Notes: generated from the sequence alone by a model not told the origin. A stretch of DNA of 64,000 nucleotides from Hyperoplus lanceolatus (GCA_026929865.2 CM049409.1:9021452-9085451), one strand, 5' to 3'; numbered from the stretch's first letter, positions 41,035 to 55,777 are shown. A program made the numbers and translations.

Positions 41035-44000
41035 TGTATGCGGGAGGGTAGAAGCTTACTTTTTTCCAGCCGTCTTTTACCACACAAACTGTTTTGAGAC
41101 TGCAGTCATTGAACCTTTCCAACCCCATGAATATGCATGATAAGTCCACTCTTCTTCACTGCCCTCCGAGCTGTTTTTCTCTTCCTCTCCCACCCAGAGA
41201 CCTGTCGTGCTGTGTTTGATTGGCCCTGACATTTGAAAAGGTCCTTGAATAAAAAAAAGTTGTTTATGACAACTGAGGAACTCTCCTTGCAGCAGAGTGC
41301 AAAAAACTGGCATTTTGAAAGGAGCACAGCTCCTGCATATTTAAATGCTAATGGCTCTGTGAATGTGCAGACTAATAGGATGTTTCAATATGGAGGAGTG
41401 CAGTCACAGTGTCTGAGGGCTTCTTCTAATAGCTGCGGATGGTGCATCAGCATTAACTGATTATGTGGAATTTTTTTATTTTTTAAATATTTTTTTTATA
41501 TGGTCATTTTCTTTTCTTTTTATGGCAGCATGGGGATTATCTTTACACATAGACACAAAGAATAGGCGCATATACAGAATAAAAACCCTTGAGGATTTCT
41601 TTTTTCTGGCATCTGTAGTGTATTATCACAACGGTTATGATGCAGATAAAGTTTAACAGCTTGTTTTACAAGCTTGCTGATGCTGTGTGGCAGAGTAGGG
41701 CTGCAAGTCATAGACGGGGCCCCTGGGGTAGTGGCTGGGCAGCCCTGTAGTGAGGCATGGGGTCCTTGGTTTATTATGAGCTGTTTTGTTAGCAGTAGCC
41801 AGCCATAAGCGCCATGGATCTTATTGGACTTTGACCTGCTGGTGAAGTGTATTTGGTCTCAGAGTCCTGCTTGGTCTCTTGGGTTTACATTGTGTGGACA
41901 CAGGATAATTGGTGATGTCATTAGAGATACATTGCTATTGAATTTGAGCCTGGTATCCCACATGTTACATATATGTGGTAACTTGTTATTGTTATTTTAT
42001 GCCATTTCAGCCTTTCTTTGACAGAAAAGTGATTTGACATGTGTTATTCAACAACAGGGCATATGTGTGAGAGGTCCTTGTTGATTTGGAATTCTTAGGA
42101 TGACAATATTGCATTGTGTGAAAGCTTTAAGACTTGCTTACGGCAGAAAGTCGTACAAAAAAAATAAATGTGGGTTTAGTCGTGAGATTTGTTTTTCTTT
42201 TTGTGAAACCATGGTAAAGTATTGGCAAATCGCATTTCTAGTTCATCAGCTGCTGTATCAGTCAGTTAGGAACAGTTATGCCACCTCCTCTGTTTGGAGA
42301 TTATAGTTCAACACAGCTAATAAGCTATTTTGAGCCCTCCAGCTTTCTGCTCCCTCAAAAGTTAACACTGTCAAGGCTGCTTCCTATTGTAGATTTGCAT
42401 GAAAAAGTTGACAAATTGAACTTGACACGGAATATTTCATAGGATTTACTTTACCCCCTTGAGCGAATCAGCTGATCACGTTTTCTGCCAGTGTGGCCAC
42501 GCCCTTAGACCTAACCTTTTTTTTTATTATTCTTTATTTAACTTCATCCTCACAGTCCAAGAAAAAAAAGTTCCTACATACAAAGCTTTTTAAGCATCTA
42601 ACAGCCTATTTGATTGCATGCATAAATACTGGCAGCAGTCCAAACAGTGAAATCTGGCAGATGTCCATGAAACCATTTGATTCCAAAAACCGCACTGTTT
42701 AGTGAGAGGCTGCACTTCCCATTCATGTGATTGAGCAATGGACAGTATCTGCGGTGTGGCCGTTTTTCAGTGCTCGTACACACACCCGCAAGTGCTTTCA
42801 CAATGTCACACAAAAGCAATGTTTGCTACTTGTTGTTTTATAGATAGATAAACGGGGTGAGCTGTCAGTCACCCTTGCTTCTCATCTGTTGCTAGCAGTT
42901 ATTATGGAAGTGTTGACAAAGTGAGTGGTGGAAGCTGAGTGATGGGGGTCTTATCGCTACAGCCATCTCCATTACGGATATGGATATTATTACCAATGTT
43001 TGGCGAGCCTGAGGCTAATTCTTTGATTCTGTGCTGTGGGGCTCAGTGGGACGGTTGGCTTTAGAACTCGTAAGCTTGTTCGCACAAAGACATGCTTGAT
43101 TTTTTTCGCCTGTGTGGAGATGTTTGATTCCTGATCCTGAACAAAAAGGACTTACTGTGTGGGTTAATGTTTGACTGAGCCAGAGAGAAGCCACAGACTC
43201 ATTCCCTCTGTGAATTCTCCTCTCGGGACTCTATGAGGTTAGAAAAAGGTGTCCCTGTGGCTTTTCAGACAGATTCAGCGAATGCTATTTTAAGGTCTTG
43301 TACTGTGTATGTGTATATATGTGACTGTCTCTCCAGCATCGTTTTATTCTTGTAGTACATATCTGACATATTAGGCAGAGACATGCCTCTTTAATAAATG
43401 TACAGCATTTAATGAACAGTGACTTAAAGTGCATGATGCCTTTTATTTATAACTTCCGACATCTTTTAACCTTAGGTGAACATTTTTCCAATAATGAAGT
43501 TTTGTGCCAACAGGAGATAGGGGGAGTGCATTAGCACGATAACAGAGCTACAGTTCATTGGTATTGCCTTGTCAGGGATTTTTGCTGATACGCGAGGTCT
43601 ATGTTTTACCTACAGCCATACTGAACTAGCTGTGAAAAAAAAAAAGCTGCATAGCCTAATTTGAATACAAAAGTGAGAAGTCTTATTATCTCATTCAGAC
43701 ATGCAGTCAATGCAGCAGCTCTGGAAAGATCTTAAAATTGATGTACCATGGGAATTGCGGTACGAATTCCATGCACCAGTCATTTTATGCCTTTTTTTTG
43801 TTATAGTTTTTTCATCCCATTTTGTTACTCTTCATACGAGGTGTGTTTTTTGTGGTAATCTTGTATAAAATGTGCCATGAGAAAAGGGTTTTCATTTTTA
43901 CAGCGCAAAGCAAGCTGAATGGATGAAAAACTTGAGGCTATATGTTTTCCACTCTGTTATAGCCTCAGGGGAAGTTTGAACTACTGTAAGTATTTCAAAT

Positions 44001-44722
44001 AACTCACAGAACATAGCTTTATGTTCCACTTTCCGTCCACTTTGTCCGTGTCTTCCCTCCCATGGTTAAACCTCATCCCTGACCTTTCAGCTTGGCTCTC
44101 TTTCCTTTATGTTCCTCTGAATATCAGTTGTGCCTTCTAATCCGTCTGTGCTCTTATCTTGCCTCAGTTTGATCTCTCTGTTCTCACTCACAAGTGGCTG
44201 AGGGATGTGCTGGCTCTTCTCCTCTATTGAATACAAGCTGCTGTCCTTGGTCGGGGACACATGTCAGTTTTATAAGTATGGATGTTGCGTGTGTACATAC
44301 ATACGTATATAAAGTACATAAAAGCAGCAGGCACACCTACACAAAGACAGAAACACACACATGCGTGCAATGAGAAATTGGCCTTGGTATAGGACACCAC
44401 GTTATCAATCAGAGGTGATGAACAGAGACAAAACCTGCCGTGAATGGAAAAAGATCTTTTCAGGTTACACTGAGACAAAATGTCCTGTGCAGTTTATTTC
44501 CATTTCTAAAATTGTAACGCCATGTTAAAGAACACTGCTTGTATGATGGTTTGCTACGCACCGCCTTAACCAGCTCTCGCATGTCTCCCTCCCAATCGAA
44601 AAGCCTATTCACACTGGGCAGAGTTTTTCAGACCTCTCTCCCCGGAGGCTGTATGCAGCCATATACACCCACCTTGGCCCCGGTTCCCAGCCGACACGTC
44701 TGTGTTTTTTGGTGTCCGTCTT

Positions 44723-44824
<102 letters not shown>

Positions 44825-46332
44825 CAGCAGCAGCAGTCAGCGGTGTTCTCACAGCCCAGCTGAGACTGACAGATGGAATCATTTCACACACAGACAGAAA
44901 GGCAGGATACAGGAAACCAGGGTGTGTTTAATAGCCCTGGCGCTGCTGCGGTTGGTATTAATCTAGGTCAGTGCCGTTCAGCAGAGTCGGCCTCCGGGGC
45001 AAGCTTGGCCTTCCCTTAACCCCATTTACTCAACTAACTTACCTTACCTCATACTGTACCTAGTTAGCTGGTAAAGAGCCTGACAAGATGTTTACGCTGT
45101 GCAGTGTTTAGCAGTTTACTACTGTACCTGTTTGAGTGGGCCTTTCTTAGTCCATGCCCATACTGAAACTACTTTTTTTTATTGGACTGGATTTACATGC
45201 CAAAGATTAGATCTGATGTTAAAGTAGCTCAATGCATTAGGGGTACTTAACATGAACAGGGGTTTAATAAGCTCTCTTACAGTAGGAATTCAATTTCGGT
45301 ATCATCTAATAATGTGAAAATCATTAAACCAAAGCTCTTCCGAAATATGAGCGATTGCACGCACACCGTGAACTCTCTCTACAGCTAATTTGAAGTTTAA
45401 TTTCTTTTTTACAGTTGTTGCATATGCATCAGGTGCTCAGTAGTTAATTAGTAGGAAAAGACAGATCATCAAGTTCAACAATTAAAAACTGGCAGTTGCC
45501 AACCTCAACACACAAAAATGTAGTAAAAAGTGTATCTAATTAGACTTAAACCATTCTGAGGGGATTTCGTGTAAATGATTTAGAAATACGTATTACATGG
45601 ATAACCCACTTCTCCACTGGGGGATCAATACATTATTTCTGTATCTTGGTCAACATTTCCTCTGTAATGTTGTACCTGATGAGCAATATTCAAATAGATT
45701 TTGCCGTTAACTGTTGACAGTGATGATGTGGAAAAGAAGGTATTTGTCGTTATCTGTCTTTTTGAACCCTCATGTTGCCCGTTAGTAGAAGCCGTAATTT
45801 TTCCAGTCTCTCCACATATTGGCCTTTCTTATTGCCTCTTTGTAAATATTTGAATGTCCTCCTCAAAAAGCTTTGTTGCATCTGCATCCTTCAATCAGAC
45901 ATTGGACAAGTTTTTTTTTTTGTTTAACTAGATTGGCCCTTTTGAAAAACATTAATTTATTTTTTTGAAGTGCGGATTTGAATGCCCATCTCCCCGATGC
46001 ATAATTATTCCATAGCCCTAAAATATAATTGTGTTTGTCTCCTGTCTTTGCTCTTTCCTTGAATGTGTTTTGCTCTGTTACAGTTAAATGGTTCTGAACA
46101 TGTTGCCCTGGAGAGGTGTAAGAAATCCGTGAGCTTGAGTTTAGGTATTTTGAGTAGATGGATTTAAATAGTTTAGACTTGTTAATGATGAAGTGTCTTT
46201 GTTCACTCTGTCCTTGTTTTTAATGAGCTGTTAGCAGAGGAATGGAAATGTGCAAAAGGGCTGAGAAAGACCAGGATATTAAAGTTTCACATGGGCTGTA
46301 GACTACAATGTTTCACTGGAAATACGTTCATT

Positions 46333-46640
46333 TCAAGATTCAAGATTTTTATTAGTGTCCCAAGAGGGCAAATTGGTTTACAGCGAGGAGAGGCGACAAC
46401 ACATACCAGTACAAACAGTGACGGACGCAAACATCACAACATGTACGCAGGCCTGGGCACTAAAGTGCAAAGTGCAAGAATCAGGGAAAAACCAACACAA
46501 CACAGTCAGTTCCTTTCCCTCCACAACTTAAGACGGGCCACACTGGGGATAGAGTCTTGCTGTACGGCAAAACTCGCCCAAGATATGACCAGAGGATTCG
46601 GGCTCTTAGTAAAGAGTGTTCCCGCTCTGAGAATTCAAGA
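46333..46640 (-). repeat. Possible LINE 3' tail fragment
   Basis: The segment begins with two CAAGATT copies and TTTTATTAGTGTCCCAAGAGG, which on the minus strand resembles the AATAAA-like, repeat-ended 3' tails of fish LINEs. The rest has no recognisable coding content. Tentative. Confidence 0.3.
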
Positions 46641-47190
46641 TTCAGTACGAACAACATGAACAACACATGATCTCAAGCAACCTCTGAGGCTCTTCTACCT
46701 GGTGTCGCCACTAATAAACATTTCCACTCAATTTTGACTTCAAATTTTAGGTTTGAAAGCTGGTTAGAAAAAATGGTTTCCGCGGCTTCCACACAAACTC
46801 AAGCTTTCACACCATGTGGCGTCCATGATCAGTAAACCGACCTTGCGGACATCCTACTTAACAGTGAGCATGAATCAGGATCATAGTATGTCCTCCTTCA
46901 TTTGCCTTTGTTACCATGTCTTGTTTATCACCAAGGAGTTTTGTCCGATCAGCCAGTACCAGTGTGTCCTTGAGAAGAAGTTGGTCCAATTCTCCAAAGT
47001 GTATTCTACATGTAATGATTAGTATGCCTGTGGTTTAGCTCTCCGTGCTGGTCTTTGTCCCCCAGAGAAAAAAGGTCTGAGGTCATTCTTGGCATGTTAA
47101 ATGTCAACAGGAAAGTGGAAAAGACAGATTTATTACCACAATAAAAGCATCTTGGACACAGCCTTTTATGTGTCAGCTTAAATACCAGAG

Positions 47191-47372
<182 letters not shown>

Positions 47373-48433
47373 GCTCTGTGTGTTGAGTAATAAAGTATTT
47401 AGTACATGATCTAGTCTATCAGGTGAAGGTACAAATACCCAGCATTATATTTAGAGACGTGTTTATAATGCTTTTTATTTAATACTAATATCGTGGACTC
47501 TGTATTGTTCTGAGTCTGTCTTGTGAAAAAAAATATAAATTGCCAATTATACCAGTGGAGATTTTAATGCCAGCCTCTGTTTTAGGTTGTTAGATGTAGG
47601 GAGCTGGAGAGAGGAGGAATGCAGGCCACGGTGAAAAGGCCTCGATGGGGTGAGGCTAACAGGCAGCCGGGCACAATAATGTCACCATTATGCCTTTTCC
47701 TGGGTGACTTAAACGAATAGGCATTATAACATAAAATGGTGCATAAGCCCAAGTCAGCAGTTAGTAGGGCTGCGGTCCCATTTCGTTCAAGAGTTGAGAG
47801 AAAGATGGTGAGAATGTGAGAGGAGGAAGGGAGGGAGGGAGGGAGATGGAAGGGTGGGGGAGGATGAGATAAGGGTTGAGAGAAAAAATGGCGATAAATG
47901 TGGTAGAAATGTGGAATGAAAAATGACTCTTATTTGCCACAGGCTAAATGAGTTAAGGATAGGCTTTTCATAGCGAGAGGCACAGATGGACGGACAGACT
48001 CCTAGGATGGCATTGATGATGGAAAGGTAGAAAGAGGGAGAGCCGTTATTGTCAGTATGTAACATGGTGTATTTAGACAGGGAGTGTTTTGGTAGGGAGA
48101 AAGAGGGGCTGGCAGGGAGGAGGAACAGGTGTAAATCAGTGGCCTGAGCGACAGCTTTACGCGCCCCTCGGAGCCCCAACTATCCGATTAATGAGAGAAG
48201 AGAAACCTTAACCACCTTCCCCTCTCTGACTCTTCTTTTTTCTGCTATCTTGCACTTTCAGGACATCAATCACAGACTCTTAAGCCGTCACTTTAGCTAG
48301 CACCTACACAATTCTTTCTCAAAATGTTGGCCGTCAAGGTATCCCTGTCCGATGACGTGCAGCACGGACAAGGTTTTACTGCTGCTATAGTGTGGTGGGT
48401 ATTGAATCACGCTCATTCCTTGTCAATTGTTAA

Positions 48434-48668
48434 AGGAATAAGTCGACATTGTGGGAGATTACCCTTTGTCGCTCTCTTACCAGAAGAATGTTGAGAAGAT
48501 TGATACCACTCCCATGCCTATATTTGGTGAATATTGACTGAAGTCGATTTGCTTTGTTTAGCATTATGATGGGAACACAGGGAAAACAACTATAGTTAGA
48601 GGTTCTGGTGGGCAGATATTGTTGCTTTGAGACGGAGCCAGGCTGGTGGTTTCCCCCGTTTCCAGCCA
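48434..48668. repeat. Teleost interspersed repeat copy (non-autonomous)
   Basis: The text TTAAAGGAATAAGTCGACATTG... GATTGATACCACTCCCATG ... ACGGAGCCAGGCTGG matches a repeat motif I recognise from many fish genomes. It is about 235 bp, with no coding capacity. The class is not certain. Confidence 0.45.
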
Positions 48669-50934
48669 CTATATAGACACAGTAGTATCAATCGTATCAT
48701 CTAACTTTCAGCGATTTTAAAAATGTCCCAAAAATTCCTTTGAGGAACGATGTGCTAAGACTGATCATGGAGAGACAAGGCTATATACTAAGAACAAATA
48801 TATTTCAAAGTTAAAGATCTGTGCAGATTATTAAAGAAAGAAGATCTGTGCAGATTATTGCCAGAGTGAAGAAATTGGCGCTTTCTTCTTTTTAAACAAA
48901 AATTTAAATAATATTATTTCTATTTTATCTTAATGGCACCAGCTTTGACTCTTTGACAAAAGCCACAGGCTTAAGAGGCCCAGTCTTTGTGTATGGGCTG
49001 GTGGCCATTAAGTTCACATAGTTAAACTAGTTCACTGAGGTCAAGGGCTGGGAGCTCTAAAAAAACACAAAAAAAGAGCAAGACAGGTTTTATTTTCAAG
49101 ATGAAAAAGTCCCCCTTGAAGTAAACGCCTCCATAGATATTTCAGTCGAGCGCGCTTCATGACAAAGTCAAAGCTAGTTTTACTTCACTCTGTGCCTTTT
49201 CACCTCCAGCCAGACCCACAGGTTTCCTAATCTAGTGAGACGGCTTTTCTGTGAGTCAGAAACAAGAAACTGCTCTCTCTTTCACTTTCCCTTCCCTCCC
49301 TCGTCTTCAGCTCTCTTACCAACCTAAACAAGATCTCCTGGGCTGCCTGCCTCGTTTTGCACTTCTCATCACAAAAGCCGAACAAAGGAAGGCGCGCCAG
49401 TGAAAGAGATGTAACATAAGGAGCATATGTTTTTTCAAAGTGTAGAATCGGCTCGTTCTGCTTGTGAAATTATCTTGATGTGCAGAGTGTCAGATGGAGA
49501 AGCACTGAACGAATTCATAACCTCGTGGAAGTGACGCAACAGCTGCGACTGCTTCTGTTGTGTGTGTGTCTCTTATAGACGCAGTAGAGAAGTTGTTGTA
49601 ACACATCTGGGGTGTACATCTGCCACATTTCACAAGCATTGCAAAGCTCTTAACTCTGATAACCATTCAGCTATGTGGCAATAATACATCCACTGTTAAA
49701 GTGTGGGAAAAAAAGAGAGCTTTATTTTGGTTGGTCTGTCATGTGAGCGGTATTTGTTGAAATTAACACCTAAGTCTAAGCCTTTACAAGGTGTCTCAAC
49801 ACTTCTGCAGCCCAAACATGCAACTGTGTGAAAATGGTGTGAATTTCTAGCACGTTTAAATTCATTACCCAGAAAACTTGCAATATGACATGAATAATCG
49901 TTTCACTCTTCTGAAATGGATGCTTTCCTTTTAGTGGCTTGTAGTTTATGTCGGTGGTGGGAGAATGTGTTTGAAGAGGGAGTCAAGGGTTCTGTTTTAC
50001 TGCTGCTGAAGTGACTGTTTTGTTTTGCTTTGTCATTTCTTTTTAAATGTAATTGTCCAGTCCAGTCATTGTCAAAGTTATTCAGTTCTCAATGACATTT
50101 AAAACCAGGAAAAGCTGCAAATGCTTACTTCACTAAAGAAAAAAAGACTTAGATTATAAATTGATTATCAAAATTACAGAATTTTCTGTTGATCCACCAA
50201 TCAATTTAGTTGTCCAATCGTTTCAGCAAATATGGCTGCTGCCTTTATGGCACCAAACCTATTTGCATTGTTCATAATTTAGGATTTAGGTTGATAAGAT
50301 AGACTTACAGTAACCTTTACATTTTTTACTCTTAAGAAAATAACATTTTGAAATTTGTTGTAGTAATGATTCACACCAAATAAAATACAAACATTAAGAG
50401 CTTAACTGGTATATGTAATGTTGAAACAACAGGATGTTGTCATTCATTGCACGGCAAACTTCAGGAGAAACTGAACATACTGTAGATACACAGTATAGTG
50501 CTTGGAAATAGTGGCTTCAGGCATTATGGCAGGTTGCAATCCCAGCAGAGAGTCCCATCAGTGCATGAAATGCATCCAAGTAGAAAGGCAAGATGTAATT
50601 ACAAATATACCACATTTGCCGAGTGGCATACTGCAGAGATGATGTGTATTGAATGTCAGATGTCTTTGTCATTAATCACAGTCATACTATAGCTTATAAG
50701 TGTACATTCTATATATTGTTGTTATATTGTTGTAATTCTTGTTTTCCTGTGCCTACAAAGTCTAATGCAAGGTTCAATAAAGACAAGAAAAAAACTTGTA
50801 CTACAAAAAATAAACAATCCTTGAGGTCTGCGGCATTCAGCGGTACTTTGGTCACGATCTGACTTGGTAACATTAAATGATTTGTCATGGAACTAGCAAA
50901 AAAAAAAAAAAACAGTCACAAGTAATACATTGCC

Positions 50935-50960
50935 GTGTGTGTGTGTGTGTGTGTGTGTGA
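50935..50960. repeat. (GT)n microsatellite
   Basis: A 26-bp GT array. Confidence 0.85.
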
Positions 50961-53312
50961 GCAGAGTGGCTGCCCTTTCTACACCGAGCCAGACAAACCC
51001 TGGAGATGTATATTTCCGTCGTTGGAGTGTGTGTGACGTTCTCCTCTCTTTCTCATCCTGTCCTCCATGCACTGAGCACCTATTTTTCTCTCAGGTCAGC
51101 CCCCTCATTGTTAGGTTACATAACAGCACTTAGTCAAGAAACAATCCAGCAGGGATGGTGGTGGTAAATGTAGCAGGGCAAGCTGTACTTCCTCTCCAGC
51201 ACTCCTTTTGGCTTAAGAACTCTTCTCAAAGTTGTTGACTTTTCAACTTGCTCAGTGCAGACGGCCATGTCTTTTTTTTCCCTTCTGGAAATGAAGTGGC
51301 TCTCTTCTTCTTACATGAGTCAAATCTCTGGTATTAGTTTATGGAACTGAAGTCATGTATAGCCAACCACAGATTTGGTTTTTCGGTCAAAATGTAGCTT
51401 GCATGCAAACTGCTGAGTGGGGCCAATATTCCAATCCGGTGGGGTTTTGCCATCCGATTCAGTTGAGACCACCCACGAGAGAAGACAGAAATGATTAAAT
51501 GTCATATCTTAAATGAGCATAGTTCCGTGGCATAGATCACAATTAAAAAAACAGTAACACATAAATAAATGGTAAAATGTATTCTTATTTGAGGTTCTAT
51601 TTATCAAATATTCTGATAAATATAGATTCAAATAACAAGGTATATTTTAATGATAGAATCAATCAAGATTAAACATGTGCACCTTAATTCTTTGTGGTGG
51701 ACAACAATCTATCAATCATCCTAACATTTGCAACACAAAAATATAAAATGTTGGAGCTGGAAAACGATACACATATCACAAAAATTAATATCACGATATA
51801 TTACTGTATGGATGGTTTTTTCTAGCACATTACTGTATGTCCACTGACGTAGCTGTCATTGAAGTGAGGTCTATATCAGGAGACTTTCTAATGACTATAT
51901 GGACGGATGCACTCGTGACCTGTACTAGTGTTGGCGCTCATGCTTCAACAGAGTATAGGGATGTTGCCCATGCATGTCTGTCTTCTCCAGGGGTTGACAC
52001 TAAGGTTTCAAATGCACTTGCCCATAGGGCAAGTACAAGTAATGTTTTACTTGCCCGAATGTTGTGTTCACTTGCCCAAAAAAAACAAAAAAACTGTTAA
52101 ACAATGATATATACAGTATAGGCTAATTAAATTATACATTTTAGCGAACCGTATCTCTTACATGCAAACACTGCTTACTTGTCTCATCCTGACCACATAC
52201 AACCAACAACAATTCATATAAGCCTAGATATCATGACATTACACTACACCAAGAGCTTGGTCCTGCTGCAGCATCGTGAAAGGGCCTCTTTTTGCCATGC
52301 ACCTGGCCCAGGGGCTCAGAAAACTCAGAGTCAAGCTGAATGTTAGCTTCCTCAGAAAGATTTAACTTATTTTACTTATTTAAAACGGTCACATTGTTCC
52401 AAAAAGTGATCGTGTGCCATAAAATGATTAAAGTCCACCATGTTAAAGCTATTGCCCAGTTACACTGTAATTAGAGAGGGGGATCATTCATTTCTATTCA
52501 TATTGATACCATTATAAAGACTCCACAATCCAAATCTTTATCAATACTTTTCTATTATTTTGTATAAAGAGAACTGGTATTATTGCTTTAATTGCTTATA
52601 AGATGAGCAGAGTTCAGGATAGGACTTTAAGCATGCCATAATTCCATATTTAGGCCTACTATTTAGTTTATATTGCTGGGAAAACAAGTTTTTTTACCCA
52701 AACTAGGCTATTATTCAAGCTTCCCGCGAAAAACTCAAATTTCTTATTTTCTTGATGTTACATTTGAACACATCATGATGTCATTTTATTGACCTTTGCC
52801 CAATAATCATTTTACTGAGCCGACCTGAACACATCACATTTGAACCGTTAGCGATTTTTTTTTTTTACCTAACTAGGCCTATGTCTTATCCTGCAGATTT
52901 TAATATGGATTTAAAAACTAGGCTATCCGATTTTTGAACTGCGGGACTTGCTACAGAGTCTCTCGTTTGTTGATCACCGCTGCATTGAATGAATGATGAG
53001 ACGGTGCCGAGCCCGTCTGCAGCGGCAGCGGCCCGGCAGACAAGAGTTTTTTTTTTTTTTTTTTTTGGGAGACGGAGCGGGTTGAAGGAGTTTTTTCAAG
53101 ACAGTCGAAGGTAGAACACTTTTACAGTCCATGATGCGGTCCAGTGATGGAATAATACGCTGAAGTAGGCCTAATTAGATGAAGATGACCCGACTTAATA
53201 TTTAAAATTACATAATGTGACCTAGCCTACTGGACTCCATAGCGGTATCGATAAGCTCAAACGTTATTGATTTCTGGGTTTTGAATAGGCCTAGCGGAAC
53301 CAGGTCCGTAGA

Positions 53313-54237
53313 GCCGGTGTCGCGCCAATGTAGTTATCCCCGATAAAAATTGTATCCCCTGTCCGCGGGAGCGCGCATGCATTCATTGCAGGCGGAAGTA
53401 GGCCTACATGCTCCGCTCGGATTTCACCCATGGACGTTCACTCAAGGCTGTATTAAAAGTACTAAAAGTACATGGTTCCTAAATGTTAGTAATCAACAAG
53501 GTTGTAAAGCAGTCACTTCGGGCACATCTGTCAACATCTAAATGATTTTATTCTTCCTACGTGTTGACGATCTTTATACATTCAATGCGCAGCGGCCGAA
53601 CTGACAGCTGTCTACTGAAAACCAGCTGATCGTATTTTATTTCTGGAAGGTAATCCACGTTTCAGCTGCAAACTCTGCCTTTCATTACCCTACACAAATA
53701 ACTGAGGAAAAATAGACAAAACATGTAGGCTACCCCTTCTCTATGATGCACACTGAATGAAGAATATAGTCAGTCATAGGTTTAAGAGGAAATCAGTGCT
53801 AAGGCTATATTTGTTATCAGATTATGTTTATTACAATTACGTTTTCTTCTTAAAACATGTGCAATATGAATTTTAATCAAGCATTACAGCTCCTATACTG
53901 TTATAAAGAAAGAATCCCTAAGCAAATAGAATTGAACTCGATGTGCATAGCATATAGTATTAAAGGATAGGCTACAATGGCAAAGTGCAGAGCAGGGATA
54001 TGAAGCCAGGGCAAGAAAAGTAGGCTATTGTTCTAATTATAACAATCAAACCTGACTAATGCACCTACCATGAGTGTGTATGAGCAGATAAGTTTGCCTT
54101 GCATTAATGAAGGGGATAATGTTTGTTTATGCATAATACAGACAGTCCCAGATTAGAGCAAAGACATTTTCCTGGGCAATTCCGCGGACAGGGGATACAA
54201 TTTTTATCGGGGATAACTACATTGGCGCGACACCGGC
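53313..54237. repeat. Perfect 56-bp inverted repeat flanking about 810 bp
   Basis: Positions 53313-53368 (GCCGGTGTCGCGCCAATG...CTGTCCGCGG) and 54182-54237 are exact reverse complements over 56 bases. The enclosed 813 bases carry no coding frame. This may be a second transposon nested in the 2.7-kb element, but I found no clear target duplication beside the arms. Confidence 0.85.
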
Positions 54238-54274
54238 TTTCGGAACGTAGACAGCGAAACTGCGCGCACACAGG

Positions 54275-54275
<1 letters not shown>

Positions 54276-54357
<82 letters not shown>

Positions 54358-54372
54358 GTGTGTGTGTGTGTG

Positions 54373-54402
<30 letters not shown>
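54276..54402. repeat. (GT)n microsatellite with two TTG interruptions
   Basis: A 127-bp GT array within the right part of the 2.7-kb element. It runs into GAGAGAGATATAGAGAG. Confidence 0.95.
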
Positions 54403-54412
<10 letters not shown>

Positions 54413-54966
54413 TATAGAGAGATCGAGTGCGAAAGAGCGACCGTGATGCTGCTGGCTGCCGCGCGCAGCTGCTCAATTGCGAATATAGCCAATCTATTTT
54501 GTGAGTTAGCGGGGAAAAAAATGTTTTGCAGACTGTAAAATACATGAATACATAGCCTAGACTACAGACAAACCCTCTAAAATCCACTTGCCCGTTCGGG
54601 AAACCAAAAAGCAATCTCAACTTGCCCAAACATTATTTTCAGTTGCCCCGGGCAAGCGGGCAACCGTTAGTGTCAACCACTGCTTCTCCGTTCTATTCAT
54701 AGCCAAGGCAGTGTGTGACCCCCCCCCCCCCCCCGCTTCTCACTGGCTGTTTCCTGCTTTCCCTCTTGCTCAATGACTTCTCCTCTGACACCCACATGAG
54801 GCTAGCAAGCCTTTACCTTGTGTAGGAGGAGAAGCTGAGGCACAGCTGACATAAAACATTAAAAAGACATGCAGGGTAGTTTTGTCACTGTCGGACGAAA
54901 GACAGGAGCTCAAAGTGTGTTGAGTGCAGGAGAGATTTTAGTACCTACAGTATAGTATTTATTTTA

Positions 54967-55205
54967 AAGGTGCTACACGGAACGTTTAAATATTTCTGAA
55001 AGGCTCATTTTTCCTTTGACATTACATTTAACAGCAAACAAAACCACTAGTGCAAAGAATGCTACTTGCTATACAGTCATTCTTAATGCCTTTGTCATGG
55101 GTACGCTCACCCAGCAACAACAGCTGGCGTAGTGAAAAACACTACGGCTTTTGTCCAAACGGGGTGCAAGAATAAACTCAAACTGAAAGTTCCTCCGAGC
55201 ACCTT
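54967..55205. mobile_element. MITE-like family B, copy 2 (inverted relative to copy 1)
   Basis: AAGGTGCTACACGGAAC at the left and GAGCACCTT at the right are inverted ends. The interior matches the reverse complement of 34335-34491 and is about 80 bases longer. Confidence 0.7.
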
Positions 55206-55717
55206 TTAAAATGCACTGAGCTGCATTGCACCACCACCACCACCTCCTCTTCCCCCTGACCCTCTTATAGGAAAAAGCTCCCAGCAGCTGGCCAAATAAA
55301 CAACATCAATTAATGGTCCAGCCACATTACATAACAGTTTCTAATTGCCGTCACAGCAACACAAACATCAGTGTATCATCATATAAATAGTCAAGTGAGA
55401 GCCATTCTCTCAGTGCAGCACTCTAGGATTGGGGCCCGGAGGCGGATATGGAAAGAAATGGAAGTAGGGAGTAGGGGTTGCGCATGTGATAGTGCTGAAA
55501 GAGAGACATGGTTAAAATGTAGGAGGAGGATGGTGTCACACACTATATGCTCATCCTGTCAGACAATGTTTTTCTAGTACTGTCCTCTCCCTCCTCCCAC
55601 CAAGCCCCTTTTATGTCTCTTTATTGTGCTGATACAACCTCCTCCCGTCTGCTGTGCTGCTGACTATTTGACCCACATTCTTCCGTGTGACTTGCTGCCC
55701 CCAGTGTGTGTGTGTGT

Positions 55718-55777
<60 letters not shown>

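Larger units (their letters stand above)
51988..54682. mobile_element. 2.7-kb inverted-repeat DNA transposon, no transposase seen
   Basis: The left end CAGGGGTTGACACTAA and right end TTAGTGTCAACCACTG are inverted repeats. Sub-terminal regions on both sides are rich in ACTTGCCC/GGGCAAGT. The flanking direct repeat is CTTCTC (51982-51987 and 54683-54688), 6 bp as I align it, whereas typical hAT elements have 8 bp. CAG/CTG ends suggest a hAT-like origin. Inside lie a perfect 56-bp inverted repeat (separate entry), CG-rich blocks near 52.95-53.06 kb and a (GT)n array. No long transposase frame is present. Confidence 0.8.

Noticed and set aside
46291-46659. 122-aa plus-strand frame
   Set aside because: It overlaps a probable LINE tail, has no recognisable motif, and shows no splice context or neighbour support.
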